Source: Gramella jeungdoensis (GTDB lineage Bacteria; Bacteroidota; Bacteroidia; Flavobacteriales; Flavobacteriaceae). From it: a stretch of DNA of 64,000 nt. Shown piece after piece: positions 18,629 through 27,411 of the stretch (the first letter of the stretch is position 1; every line of letters begins with the position of its first letter). Position numbers and translations under genes: made by a program. The notes below the pieces were generated by a model that was given only the letters and a program-made list of their open reading frames with translations, was not told where the DNA came from and searched no databases. The stretch spans positions 1 to 64,000 of the forward strand of contig NZ_JAMSCK010000001.1 in the NCBI RefSeq assembly GCF_023805255.1, in the 5' to 3' direction.

Positions 18629-18643
18629 CGAGAATATCTTATG

Positions 18644-18678
18644 AAACCCTGCAAGGTCTGAACTTGCAGGGTTTTTTA
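18644..18678 (+). terminator. Terminator of tRNA-Val(GAC)
   Basis: A perfect 12-bp stem (AAACCCTGCAAG / CTTGCAGGGTTT) with a 7-nt loop is followed by Ts, 16 nt after the tRNA. Confidence 0.9.
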
Positions 18679-18729
18679 TTCATAGCGGAAAAGATAATTA
18701 TTGTAACTTATGGTAATAAAAATGTTCTT

Positions 18730-19131
18730 ATGAAAAGATTTTTTATGTCCCTGTTTATTGTGTTTCTTCTCACGACTACTTCATCAGTCTTCGGGCAGGA
18801 GAAGAAAGTTGAATTCGATAAAAACTTCAGTCATGTGGTATATTTCTGGCTAAAGAACCCGGATAGCACCAAAGACAGGAAAGCTTTTGAGGCTTCTCTG
18901 AAGAAATTCCTGAGAAACAGTAAATATGCACAAACCAATTTTATTGGTATCCCTGCGCAGACTCCCAGGGAAGTAGTGGATAACTCCTATACTTACTCAC
19001 TTATACTTAGTTTTCCTTCCAAAGAGATTCAGGATAAATACCAGGAAGAAGAGGCTCATCTTGCTTTTATTGAAGAGGCGTCGCCATTATGGAAGAAAGT
19101 CTTGGTCTACGATTCGGTAGGGATTAATTAG
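18730..19131 (+). CDS. Secreted Dabb-family (stress-responsive alpha/beta barrel) protein
   Basis: A 133-residue protein with a signal peptide (MKRFFMSLFIVFLL ... SVFGQ, cleavage near residue 23). The mature part starts FSHVVYFWLKNPDS and continues with LRNSKYAQTNFIGIPAQTPREVVDNSY, LILSFPSKEIQDKYQ and HLAFIEEASPLWKKVLVYDS, the layout of the Dabb dimeric alpha/beta-barrel family. The start is set at the ATG at 18730, because longer frames run back through the tRNA and its terminator. Its substrate or stress role is unknown. Confidence 0.85.
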   Translation: MKRFFMSLFIVFLLTTTSSVFGQEKKVEFDKNFSHVVYFWLKNPDSTKDRKAFEASLKKFLRNSKYAQTNFIGIPAQTPREVVDNSYTYSLILSFPSKEIQDKYQEEEAHLAFIEEASPLWKKVLVYDSVGIN

Positions 19132-19242
19132 CATGCATTTCTCTGTTCTCTCCTGATCCTGTAGATTAACTTGATAAGGATGTGAGTTTATTTCGTAAGC
19201 TTTCTTGTATTTTTTAACTTTAGGGAAGATTGGAAAAGCGTG

Positions 19243-20457
19243 ATGATTAGATATGTTGCAAAGATTCCTGGAGTATTATTCCTTTTAGTCCTGATATTTT
19301 CTTTTTCTAAAAACACAAAAGAAAAGATGAAGCCATCTGGTCCTGAAAATGATAATACTGTAAAACTATTCCTTGCGGGGGATGTGATGGTAGGTCGGGG
19401 TATCGATCAGGCACTGCCTTATTCGGTGCCTCCCATACTTTATGAGGCTTATGTAAAGGATGCCCGCCGCTACCTGCAAATCGCAGAAAGGGAGAATGGC
19501 GATATTGAGACTCCGGTTTCCTATGAATATATCTGGGGAGATGCAATGGATATATGGCAGAGAGAAAAACCCGATTTTAAACTGGTAAATCTGGAGACCA
19601 GTATCACAACTTACGATGAACCCTGGCCCCGTAAAGGGATCCATTACCGAATGCACCCCAAAAATGTAGAGCTTTTAACTGCAGCAGGAATAGGTTATGT
19701 TAGCCTTGCTAATAATCATATGCTGGACTGGAGCCGGCCGGGTATGGAGGAAACCATACGTAGTCTCAAAGAAACTGGAATTGAATTTTCGGGAGCAGGT
19801 GAAAATGAAAAGATGGCAAGTAAACCTTCACTTTTTCAAAAAGCAGGAAGCAGGATCCTGGTATTCTCTTATGGTGCCTGGAATAGTGGGATACCGTCCT
19901 CCTGGGCTGCAGGTAAGAGTGAGTCTGGGCTAAATTACCTTGGAGCTTTTGGAGATGAGGAGCTGGAGGAGATTAAAAAGAATATCCAGTCTTATAAACA
20001 GTCTGGAGATCTGGTGGTTTTTTCTATCCACTGGGGTGGAAACTGGGGCTATAAGGTTCCGGAAGAACATCGTGAATTTGCGCATGCGCTGATAGATCAG
20101 GCCGAAGTGGATATGATCTTTGGACATTCGTCACATCATCCCTTAGGGATGGAAGTTTATAATAGCAAACTCATCATTTATGGCGCCGGGGACTTTATAA
20201 ATGATTATGAGGGTATCAGGGGGCATGATGAGTATCGTCCTGAATTAAGCCTTATGTATTTTCCGGAGATCAATACAGAAAATGGGCATTTGACCTCTCT
20301 TAAAATGATTCCTATGGAGATAATGAAGTTCAGTCTTAAACAGGCAGGTAAAGAGCAGGCTGCGTGGCTTAAAAAGGCTTTAACCAGGGAAGGTGAGGCC
20401 TTGGGGACAGAGCTTAGAATGGATGAGGATAATATCCTTTGGTTGCAATGGAAATAA
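19243..20457 (+). CDS. CapA family protein (poly-gamma-glutamate/capsule-type metallophosphatase fold)
   Basis: A 404-residue protein of the CapA/PgsA family, which has a calcineurin-like fold and is linked to polyglutamate or capsule assembly in other bacteria. An N-terminal hydrophobic segment (about 8-22) directs it to the envelope. Conserved blocks are LFLAGDVMVGRGIDQ, NLETSIT, SLANNHMLDW, FSIHWGGNWG and GHSSHHPLGMEVYNSKLIIYGAGDF, which include the likely metal and active-site residues. I chose the ATG at 19243, one codon after an in-frame GTG. No other pga/cap gene is adjacent, so a capsule role is not supported by context. Confidence 0.87.
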   Translation: MIRYVAKIPGVLFLLVLIFSFSKNTKEKMKPSGPENDNTVKLFLAGDVMVGRGIDQALPYSVPPILYEAYVKDARRYLQIAERENGDIETPVSYEYIWGDAMDIWQREKPDFKLVNLETSITTYDEPWPRKGIHYRMHPKNVELLTAAGIGYVSLANNHMLDWSRPGMEETIRSLKETGIEFSGAGENEKMASKPSLFQKAGSRILVFSYGAWNSGIPSSWAAGKSESGLNYLGAFGDEELEEIKKNIQSYKQSGDLVVFSIHWGGNWGYKVPEEHREFAHALIDQAEVDMIFGHSSHHPLGMEVYNSKLIIYGAGDFINDYEGIRGHDEYRPELSLMYFPEINTENGHLTSLKMIPMEIMKFSLKQAGKEQAAWLKKALTREGEALGTELRMDEDNILWLQWK

Positions 20458-20527
20458 AAGACAGTTGATTCTAAACTGAATATTTGCCGAAGGCCGATGA
20501 ATTAAGCACAGAATACGGGATAATTGA

Positions 20528-20535
20528 TATTTTTG
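20528..20535 (+). promoter_or_regulatory. -7 box upstream of the VOC-like gene
   Basis: TATTTTTG fits TAnnTTTG, 39 nt before the ATG at 20574. It lies inside the artificial upstream extension of the frame and so supports the downstream start. Confidence 0.5.
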
Positions 20536-20573
20536 CAAACAGAGGCCTAAATCCAACGGTGCTTCATATATCC

Positions 20574-21092
20574 ATGAATAGAAAATACTTTGTCAGCCTG
20601 ATCTTTCTTGTTATCGGGTTTATTTGCTTTTCGCAAATTCCAAATAAGAAAAGCCAGAACTGTTTCAGTAAACTTGAGTTTGAATCGGGTTTTATAGCGA
20701 TCACTACATCTAAGGATAGTGACCTTGCAAACTGGTATAGGCAGAACTTCGGAATGGAACAGGTAAAGGAATTTACTTCAGCTAATGGTAACTCAAGCGG
20801 CATCATACTGCGCAAGGATAAATTTGTGTTGGAGATTTTATTCAGGAATAAACTTATAGAAAGGAAGCAATTCAGGCCGGGAGCCCAAAATGAAGAGTGG
20901 GATGGTTTGCTAAAATTTGGTGTTTATACCAATGCAGATCTTTTAGTTTTGAAGCAGTGTTTGCTGGAAAGAGGTGTTAATGCCGGAAGGATCTTCAGAG
21001 ATGATGAACTGGGTGAAGATCTGCTCCTGGTAAAGGATCCTGAAGGGAATATGATGGAGCTAATAAGCCGTTCTTCAATTCCTCAGAGATAA
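20574..21092 (+). CDS. VOC (glyoxalase/bleomycin-resistance fold) protein with N-terminal signal
   Basis: A 172-residue protein with a hydrophobic N-terminus (MNRKYFVSLIFLVIGFICFSQ) that looks like a signal peptide, then a single VOC module: GFIAITTSKDSDLANWYRQNFGM at the start and DLLLVKDPEGNMMELISR at the end, the classic paired beta-alpha-beta-beta-beta layout. VOC proteins bind metals and small molecules, but the substrate is not predictable. The ATG at 20574 is used rather than 20484, because the extra 30 residues cover a promoter-like box. It is convergent with murF, with an 8-nt gap. Confidence 0.82.
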   Translation: MNRKYFVSLIFLVIGFICFSQIPNKKSQNCFSKLEFESGFIAITTSKDSDLANWYRQNFGMEQVKEFTSANGNSSGIILRKDKFVLEILFRNKLIERKQFRPGAQNEEWDGLLKFGVYTNADLLVLKQCLLERGVNAGRIFRDDELGEDLLLVKDPEGNMMELISRSSIPQR

Positions 21093-21100
21093 TAGAGAGT

Positions 21101-22399
21101 TTAGTTTTCTTTTGTGATCGAATCTAATGCTCTTTCGAGGGCCATTCCTCTGGAGCCTTTCACGAGAAAATAGCAATTCTGAAAGTCACTGTCCTGAAGA
21201 TGTTCTTTCAGGCTTTCCATACTTTTAAATTTAAATATGAAATCGCTACTGGTATTGGTATTTCTGAAATTTTCACCCAGTAAATAGGTTTCTGAAAAAT
21301 CACTGTTCTCAATGAAATTGGCTATCACCTGATGCTCTGTTGTGGCAGCACTGCCAAGCTCGAACATATCTCCTAAAATGACAATTTTCTGCTTTGAGGT
21401 CTTTAGTTCTTTAAAGTTCTGAAGTGCGGCATGCATGCTCGTGGGATTTGCGTTATAGGCATCCATGATAATAACGTTACTTCCGCTTTCGATTACCTGG
21501 GAACGGTTGTTCTGGGGAGAATACTCTTCTATCGCCTTTTGTATTTCGTTGAATTCCACTTTAAAATAAAGTCCTATACATAATGCCGCTGCCATATTTT
21601 TAGCATTATAACTTCCCGTAAGCTTGCTTTTAAATTCGGTTTTATTGTATTCGAGTTGGGCATTAGGTAAGCCCGACTGATATTTCAATTTTACATCGGC
21701 GAGCCGGCTTTCCCCAAAAGTGAAAGTATGACTGTAATTGTGATGTTTCATCTGAATTTCATCATCCAGATTCAGGAATATCAGCTTATGATTTTGCTGC
21801 AGATGTTTGTAAAGCTCAGTTTTTCCCTGTACAACCCCTTCCAGGCTTCCAAAGCCTTCCAGATGGGCCTTGCCGAAATTGGTAATGTAGCCATAGTCGG
21901 GATTGGCTATACTACAAAGGAATTCTATTTCTAAAAGGTGATTAGCGCCCATTTCAACAATCCCAAATTCGGTTTGATCGTCCATGGAAAGAAGGGTAAG
22001 CGGTACTCCAATATGATTATTGAGATTGCCTTTTGTAGCTACAGTTCTGAATTTTCTTGAGAGAACAGTATGTACCAGCTCTTTCGTAGTTGTCTTTCCG
22101 TTGCTTCCTGTGATCGCAAGGATTGGCAGTCCAAGATAGTTCCTGTGGAAGATGGCCAGTTTCTGTAAAGCTTCCAGAACATCCTTTACAACAATATATT
22201 CCTCTTTGTTTTGGGCATACTTCTTATCATCCACTACAGCATAACGAGCTCCTTTTTCAAGAGCCTCTGCGGCAAATTCATTGCCATTGAAATTCTCTCC
22301 TTTAAGAGCAAAGAACATGCTGTCTTTTCTGATTTTTCTTGTATCGGTGTCTGCGCCTGTACAAAGAAGAAAGCGCTGATGGAGTCGGGCTGAATTCAT
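21101..22399 (-). CDS. murF: UDP-N-acetylmuramoyl-tripeptide--D-alanyl-D-alanine ligase
   Basis: Cytosolic ATP-dependent ligase that adds D-Ala-D-Ala to UDP-MurNAc-tripeptide, the last cytoplasmic step of peptidoglycan precursor synthesis. The protein has 432 residues, with an N-terminal substrate domain (TDTRKI, FFALKGENFNGNEFA), a P-loop TGSNGKTTT at 97-105, NNHIGVPLTLL, GIVEMGANHLLEIE and DAYNANPTSM motifs, in MurF order. It lies downstream of gldJ on the same strand, with a terminator hairpin only 14 nt before its ATG. Confidence 0.95.
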   Translation of the reverse strand: MNSARLHQRFLLCTGADTDTRKIRKDSMFFALKGENFNGNEFAAEALEKGARYAVVDDKKYAQNKEEYIVVKDVLEALQKLAIFHRNYLGLPILAITGSNGKTTTKELVHTVLSRKFRTVATKGNLNNHIGVPLTLLSMDDQTEFGIVEMGANHLLEIEFLCSIANPDYGYITNFGKAHLEGFGSLEGVVQGKTELYKHLQQNHKLIFLNLDDEIQMKHHNYSHTFTFGESRLADVKLKYQSGLPNAQLEYNKTEFKSKLTGSYNAKNMAAALCIGLYFKVEFNEIQKAIEEYSPQNNRSQVIESGSNVIIMDAYNANPTSMHAALQNFKELKTSKQKIVILGDMFELGSAATTEHQVIANFIENSDFSETYLLGENFRNTNTSSDFIFKFKSMESLKEHLQDSDFQNCYFLVKGSRGMALERALDSITKEN

Positions 22400-22412
22400 G
22401 AAATAAAACTAT

Positions 22413-22441
22413 AAAAAAAGCCCTAAACAAGTTAGGGCTTT
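22413..22441 (-). terminator. Terminator/attenuator hairpin between gldJ and murF
   Basis: The 10-bp stem AAAGCCCTAA / TTAGGGCTTT has a 5-nt loop. On the minus strand it follows the gldJ stop and runs into seven T residues. It ends 14 nt before the murF ATG, leaving little space for a separate murF promoter, so it may act as a partial terminator. Confidence 0.8.
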
Positions 22442-22467
22442 AAGTTTATTTTATACTATGCCTTTTT

Positions 22468-24159
22468 CTAATTGCTTCTGGCAGTTTTGTTCTTTTCTAA
22501 AGACTTGGAGCCAACTCTGGACATCGCATTTCTAAATCCGATATAATCGGTTGCCATATCCTGAGGGAAATAACGGCGTTGTGCAGGGTCAAGCCAATAG
22601 GCTCTGTCTCTCCAGCTACCACCTTTATATACTCTAACTTCGTCACTTATAAGAGTGGTTCTTTTTTCCTTGTCATAACCACGTTCTTCAAGTTTTGCAT
22701 TCGCACTACTATCGCTGTAGGTGAAATTATCGTAGGTAGGAGAGTTGTACATCCTTTTTGATGGATCGTCCACTTCCTGGAAAGGCTGATAGTATCGGCT
22801 GGAACTTTTGTCTCCATCACGAAAATCTCTCTGATCACTTTCAGTGAAGTTGGTTCTCATGTATGTGTCCTCTTCTGTAACCGGTACCTGGGCGATCTCT
22901 CCGGGAAGGTTTCTTGCTACAAGTTTTCCGTTACTCAGAGTGTCATAAACGATATCTTCAGTGCCAACAACTTTTACGGTTCCGTCTTCGCTTATCGCAT
23001 GTTTAGTATAAACGTTACCACGATAATAGTTGAAATCGTTGAATTCGTCATCTACGATTGGTCGGTAAACATCAGCTACCCATTCGGCAACGTTTCCAGC
23101 CATATCGTAAAGTCCAAAGTCGTTGGGTTCGTAAGATTTTACTTCAGCAGTGATATCCGCACCATCATCGCTCCATCCGGCAATTCCGCCATAATCACCA
23201 TCTCCCTGTTTGAAGTTGGCTAACTGGTCTCCCATTTTCTTGACATCGCCATTTCTGGTGTATTGTCCATCCCATGGGTATTTCTTTCTTCCGCGGTAAA
23301 TGTTATAGTTTCTTATTCCGGTAAGTCCAAGAGCTGCATATTCCCATTCCGCTTCGGTAGGTAATCTGTATTCAGGATATATTAAACCACTTTCACGACC
23401 AGGATAAACCTTTTTTACCGGATCTCCCGCCTCATTGGTTTCGTTAAGTCTGTCCTGAGCTTCGTCTCCACCCTGACTTATTTCGGTATTTCCGCCATAA
23501 GCTTTACTAGGGGTGTGGATATAAGTTTCGGTATTAAATGTGGAAGAAGCATTTACATCTGTGAGGTGAGCACCTTCTTTGATAAATCCTTCCTCTTCAA
23601 GTCTGTATTCATTCACACGGTCGGTTCTCCATTTGCTGAATTCAACGGCCTGGATCCAGCTTACACCTACCACCGGATATTCTGCATATGCGGGGTGGCG
23701 AAGGTAATTGGTCACCATGGTTTCATTATAACCCAGTCTGTTTCTCCAAACGAGGGTATCTGGCAGAGCGCCATTATAGATATTCTTATAATTTTCTTCA
23801 CTTGGAGGGAAAACTCTTCTTAACCAGTCAAGATATTCCAGATACATCTTGTTGGTAACTTCGGTCTCATCCATATAAAAGGATTGCACGTGCTGCTGGG
23901 TTGGAGTATTGTTCCAGTCATGCATTGGGTCGTCCTGAACACGTCCCATAGTATAGGTTCCTCCTTCCACAAATACTAGTCCGGGAGCAGCCTCCTGTTC
24001 TTTGTAATCTGTATTATACTGGAATCCGCCTTCATCCGAATTTATGTCCCATCCGGTTGCGCGGGAAGTGTTTTTGTAATTGTTAGATTTATTACAGCTT
24101 AGTAAGCTAACGCCACAAACAACAGCAATAACGGCTCTTAAAGCTACATTCAATTTCAT
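22468..24159 (-). CDS. gldJ: Gliding motility lipoprotein GldJ
   Basis: Outer-membrane-associated lipoprotein of the gliding/T9SS machinery; in Flavobacterium johnsoniae loss of GldJ destabilises other Gld proteins. The lipoprotein signal ends GVSLLSC with Cys22 as the lipidation site when the ATG at 24159 is used (563 residues, the expected size); the longer frame adds 13 residues before the signal and is rejected. The body is an FGE-sulfatase (SUMF1)-like domain: FVEGGTYTMGR, YMDETEVTN, YPVVGVSWIQAVEFSKW, RLPTEAEWEYAA, DMAGNVAEWVADVY and KGGSWRDRAYWLDPAQR. murF follows and porV is divergent. Confidence 0.95.
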   Translation of the reverse strand: MKLNVALRAVIAVVCGVSLLSCNKSNNYKNTSRATGWDINSDEGGFQYNTDYKEQEAAPGLVFVEGGTYTMGRVQDDPMHDWNNTPTQQHVQSFYMDETEVTNKMYLEYLDWLRRVFPPSEENYKNIYNGALPDTLVWRNRLGYNETMVTNYLRHPAYAEYPVVGVSWIQAVEFSKWRTDRVNEYRLEEEGFIKEGAHLTDVNASSTFNTETYIHTPSKAYGGNTEISQGGDEAQDRLNETNEAGDPVKKVYPGRESGLIYPEYRLPTEAEWEYAALGLTGIRNYNIYRGRKKYPWDGQYTRNGDVKKMGDQLANFKQGDGDYGGIAGWSDDGADITAEVKSYEPNDFGLYDMAGNVAEWVADVYRPIVDDEFNDFNYYRGNVYTKHAISEDGTVKVVGTEDIVYDTLSNGKLVARNLPGEIAQVPVTEEDTYMRTNFTESDQRDFRDGDKSSSRYYQPFQEVDDPSKRMYNSPTYDNFTYSDSSANAKLEERGYDKEKRTTLISDEVRVYKGGSWRDRAYWLDPAQRRYFPQDMATDYIGFRNAMSRVGSKSLEKNKTARSN

Positions 24160-24578
24160 ATTATTTCCTTCTTTATGATAGAAATTTAGGCCTTGCAATA
24201 TACTAATTAACGCTAAATGTACAAGATTATTTTATTAATTCTAAAACAGTAAAATATTGTATAACTGTCTGATATGCTACAACCTAAGATAAATTTATAT
24301 CGAGTTAAGTATTAGGCTTTTATATTTTTGATGCTCAAACAATGTTAAACGATGGGATTCTCAGGAAATTGTGTGTGCATTTTTAAATTTTATCGAATAT
24401 TTTAACCCCTCGTCAGGGACTTGCAATAAATTCCTTTTTTTTGAGTTATATTCATTAACTCCTAGCATCGTTACAATCTGAAATTTATTGAGTTTATTCT
24501 CTTAAGGAAGCTTTTTCATTAATTGGTTCTTTCTTAACAGGAATATTACTATATATTTGTTTATCATTAACTGCTATA
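24160..24578. promoter_or_regulatory. Divergent gldJ/porV intergenic region
   Basis: This 419-bp AT-rich gap has no ORF of note. On plus it holds two -7-like boxes: TATTTTTG at 24323-24330, followed only by a five-codon frame, and TATATTTG at 24552-24559, close to porV. On minus a TACATTTA near 24215-24222 could serve gldJ. I would expect a porU gene between gldJ and porV from other flavobacteria, but none is present and I see no recognisable remnant. Confidence 0.6.
24552..24559 (+). promoter_or_regulatory. -7 box of porV
   Basis: TATATTTG lies 19 nt before the porV ATG and fits TAnnTTTG. The -33 region reads CTTT/TTTC rather than TTTG. The predicted leader is about 13 nt. Confidence 0.65.
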
Positions 24579-25730
24579 ATGAAAAAAATTACCATCTTAC
24601 TGATAGGGGCAATAATTTTTGCCGATTTCTCAATGTTTGCACAGGAGCAACGAGATAGAGTTATCACTACAGCTGTTCCTTTTTTATTAGTAGCTGCTGA
24701 TGCCAGGGCTGCCGGAATGGGAGACCAGGGAGTAGCCACTTCTCAGGATATCTTTTCTCAGCAATGGAATCCCGCAAAGTATGCGTTTGCGACAAGGGAA
24801 AATGGGATCGCCGTTTCATATACTCCCTACCTCAGCGAAATTGTGAACGATATCTTTTTAGGAAGCCTTAATTACTTTCATAAACTTGACGATAGGAGTG
24901 CTGTAGCCGGAAGTTTAAGGTATTTTAGCCTGGGTTCCATAGAGACTCGCGGTAGTTTTGAAGAAACGCCTATTCTGGTAAACCCCAATGAACTTACATT
25001 CGATCTTTCCTATTCCTTAAAGCTAAGCGAAACATTTTCCATGGCTGTGGCAGGAAGGTATTTAAGATCAGATCTTGGTCTTCAGGATAATGAAGATCTG
25101 GGAGCAGCCTCTACCTTTGGTGTGGATGTCGCGGCATTCTATCAAAGTAGACAGTTGACTTTTAGCGGCTTTGATGGTATGTGGCGTGTAGGTGCTAATA
25201 TTGCCAATATTGGCCCTAAAATGAAATATGATGATGCTGGCCAGGAGAACTTTATTCCAACCAATCTGAAAGGTGGTGCAGGGTTCGACTTTATATTTGA
25301 TATTGACAATCGTCTTGGGACTTATATCGAATTCAATAAATTACTTGTTCCTACCCCTCAGGATTTTGACGGGGATGGGGATATTGATGCCGAGGATGAT
25401 GAGCAGTATAATGAAATTGGTTCTATTGAAGGGATCTTTAAATCTTTTGGGGATGCTCCTGATGGATTTTCGGAAGAACTGAAAGAATTTACTCTTGCCC
25501 TTGGTGCAGAGTACTGGTACCAGGAAAAATTTGCACTTAGAGCAGGTTACTTTAATGAAAGTGAGGAAAAAGGATTCCGAAGATTCTTCTCTTTAGGAGC
25601 TGGTTTTGCTTATGAATCCATAATTATTGATGCCTCTTATCTTTTTTCAACGTCATCGGTGCCAAGTCCGCTTGAGGGTACCCTGAGATTTGGCTTAAGT
25701 TTCAATTTTGGTGACAGTTTCAATAATTAA
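24579..25730 (+). CDS. porV: Type IX secretion outer-membrane protein PorV
   Basis: A 383-residue FadL-like outer-membrane beta-barrel that shuttles T9SS cargo from the translocon to the attachment complex in species studied. The signal peptide runs to about residue 21 (SMFAQ). The mature N-terminus has the PorV hallmark TTAVPFLLVAADARAAGMGD and GVATSQDIFSQQWNPAKYAF. Alternating aromatic strands follow, and the C-terminus ends LRFGLSFNFG. It is needed for export of many type A cargo proteins, which fits the cargo genes at 2 and 10628. Its usual neighbours cdd and pdhA follow on the same strand. Confidence 0.95.
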   Translation: MKKITILLIGAIIFADFSMFAQEQRDRVITTAVPFLLVAADARAAGMGDQGVATSQDIFSQQWNPAKYAFATRENGIAVSYTPYLSEIVNDIFLGSLNYFHKLDDRSAVAGSLRYFSLGSIETRGSFEETPILVNPNELTFDLSYSLKLSETFSMAVAGRYLRSDLGLQDNEDLGAASTFGVDVAAFYQSRQLTFSGFDGMWRVGANIANIGPKMKYDDAGQENFIPTNLKGGAGFDFIFDIDNRLGTYIEFNKLLVPTPQDFDGDGDIDAEDDEQYNEIGSIEGIFKSFGDAPDGFSEELKEFTLALGAEYWYQEKFALRAGYFNESEEKGFRRFFSLGAGFAYESIIIDASYLFSTSSVPSPLEGTLRFGLSFNFGDSFNN

Positions 25731-25812
25731 TTACTGTTCAATTCTTAAAACTATCTTATCACGGTTTGAAACCGCGTAGGTTTCTTTTAACTTGTCTTCC
25801 CAATAAAATTTT

Positions 25813-26295
25813 ATGAAGCCACTTACCATTACTTCCCGGCTTGAGGTATACGAATCACCGGAAGAGCTTCCTCAGGATGTTCAGGAATTACTACAGGCTG
25901 CTATTGAGGCAAGGGAATCTGCCTATGCACCATATTCCAGTTTTAAGGTAGGAGCAGCTTTGCTTCTTGAGAATAATGAGGTGGTTATTGGTAGTAACCA
26001 GGAAAACGCTTCTTATCCTTCAGGTCTTTGTGCTGAAAGGACGGCTGTTTATGCTGCGGGAGCGAAGTATCCCGATGTACCCGTTTTAAAGCTTGTGGTT
26101 ACCGCGAAATCCATGAGACATCAGGTGGTTTCACCTGTACCTCCATGTGGAGCCTGCAGGCAGGCATTAGTGGAGTACGAGGTGAAACAGGATGAGCCTA
26201 TGGAAGTCTATTTTACCGGAGAGACGGGTAAAGTTGTAAAGGCAGATTCAGTTAAAGATTTGTTACCGTTGGTTTTTGATAATTCCTGTCTATAA
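25813..26295 (+). CDS. cdd: Cytidine deaminase
   Basis: Cytosolic zinc enzyme that deaminates cytidine and deoxycytidine to the uridines for pyrimidine salvage. The 160 residues carry the proton-shuttle motif CAERTAVYAAG (Cys73, Glu75) and the zinc motif PPCGACRQ (Cys112, Cys115). YAPYSSFKVGAALL and GSNQENASYPSGLCAER complete the family signature. It lies 82 nt after porV, with no strong terminator between, so it may be co-transcribed. Confidence 0.95.
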   Translation: MKPLTITSRLEVYESPEELPQDVQELLQAAIEARESAYAPYSSFKVGAALLLENNEVVIGSNQENASYPSGLCAERTAVYAAGAKYPDVPVLKLVVTAKSMRHQVVSPVPPCGACRQALVEYEVKQDEPMEVYFTGETGKVVKADSVKDLLPLVFDNSCL

Positions 26296-26325
26296 GGTTT
26301 TCGTAATTTTTTTGCCTTAAAACTG

Positions 26326-26356
26326 TTTTCGTTTCTTACTGAAAATAGTATTTTTG
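26326..26356 (+). promoter_or_regulatory. Probable promoter of pdhA-pdhC
   Basis: TATTTTTG at 26349-26356 fits the -7 box. A TTTT (instead of TTTG) at 26326-26329 has the standard 19-nt spacing. The pdhA ATG is 50 nt further on. Confidence 0.55.
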
Positions 26357-26406
26357 TTATCCGCTTGGCAAAACCAATCTGTCTGGCCTTAAAATATAGA
26401 TTTTAA

Positions 26407-27408
26407 ATGAAGAAAATAACAAAAGCCACCTATTTGAAGTGGTACGAGGAGATGTTGTTCTGGCGCAAATTTGAAGATAAACTTGCGCAGGTTTATATTC
26501 AACAGAAAGTTAGAGGATTTTTACATTTATATAACGGGCAGGAAGCCATTTTAGCGGGAGCACTGCATGCGATGGATCTTGAGAAAGACCGTATGATCAC
26601 AGCTTATCGTAATCACGTTCAGCCTATCGGAATGGGAGTGGATCCTAAGAAAGTGATGGCAGAGCTTTACGGTAAGAAGACAGGAACTTCGATGGGACTT
26701 GGTGGTTCTATGCACATCTTTGCTAAGGAACAAAGGTTTTACGGAGGTCACGGAATTGTAGGAGGGCAGATTCCTCTTGGTGCCGGGCTTGCTTTCGCAG
26801 ATAAATATCATAAAAGAGATTCAGTGACATTGACCTTTATGGGAGATGGAGCTGTAAGACAGGGATCTTTACATGAAACCCTGAATATGGCTGTAAACTG
26901 GAATCTTCCGGTTGTTTTCTGTGTTGAAAATAACGGTTATGCGATGGGTACTTCAGTAGCACGTACTTCAAAGGATACGGAGATATGGAAATTAGGTAAT
27001 GGTTATGAAATGCCATGCGGACCTGTAGATGCCATGAATCCTGTAAAAGTTGCAGAAGCTCTTGATGAAGCAATAAAAAGAGCCAGAAAAGGTGACGGGC
27101 CTACTTTCCTTGAGCTGAAAACGTACCGTTACAGAGGTCACTCTATGAGTGATGCTCAAAAATACAGAACTAAGGATGAAGTGGCAGAATATCAGAAACT
27201 GGATCCAATTACACAGGTGCTTGATATTATTAAAGACAAAAAATACGCTTCAGAAAAAGAGATTAAAGAGATAAATAAACGCGTTAAAGACAGGGTTTCT
27301 GAATGCGAGAAATTCGCAGACGAGTCAGATTTCCCTGATAAAAGCGTAATGTACGATGTGGTTTACGAACAGGAGGATTATCCTTTCCTAGCACATAAAT
27401 TAGATTAG
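26407..27408 (+). CDS. pdhA: Pyruvate dehydrogenase E1 component, alpha subunit
   Basis: The 333-residue alpha subunit of the heterotetrameric E1, which decarboxylates pyruvate using thiamine diphosphate. The ThDP motif starts MGDGAVRQGS at about 145 and ends NLPVVFCVENNGYAM. GGSMHIF and GHGIVGGQIPLGAG lie upstream, and the phosphorylation-loop equivalent is YRYRGHSMSDAQKYR. The E2 gene starts 3 nt downstream. The E1 beta and E3 genes are not in this window, so the complex must be completed from elsewhere. Confidence 0.94.
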   Translation: MKKITKATYLKWYEEMLFWRKFEDKLAQVYIQQKVRGFLHLYNGQEAILAGALHAMDLEKDRMITAYRNHVQPIGMGVDPKKVMAELYGKKTGTSMGLGGSMHIFAKEQRFYGGHGIVGGQIPLGAGLAFADKYHKRDSVTLTFMGDGAVRQGSLHETLNMAVNWNLPVVFCVENNGYAMGTSVARTSKDTEIWKLGNGYEMPCGPVDAMNPVKVAEALDEAIKRARKGDGPTFLELKTYRYRGHSMSDAQKYRTKDEVAEYQKLDPITQVLDIIKDKKYASEKEIKEINKRVKDRVSECEKFADESDFPDKSVMYDVVYEQEDYPFLAHKLD

Positions 27409-27411
27409 ACT

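Noticed and set aside
18556-18729. Apparent N-terminal extension of the Dabb gene
   Set aside because: The extended frame lies over tRNA-Val(GAC) and its terminator; the signal peptide starts at the ATG at 18730.
25762-25774. CGGTTTGAAACCG inverted repeat as terminator after porV
   Set aside because: The stem is short, the loop minimal and no T run follows; cdd may be transcribed with porV.
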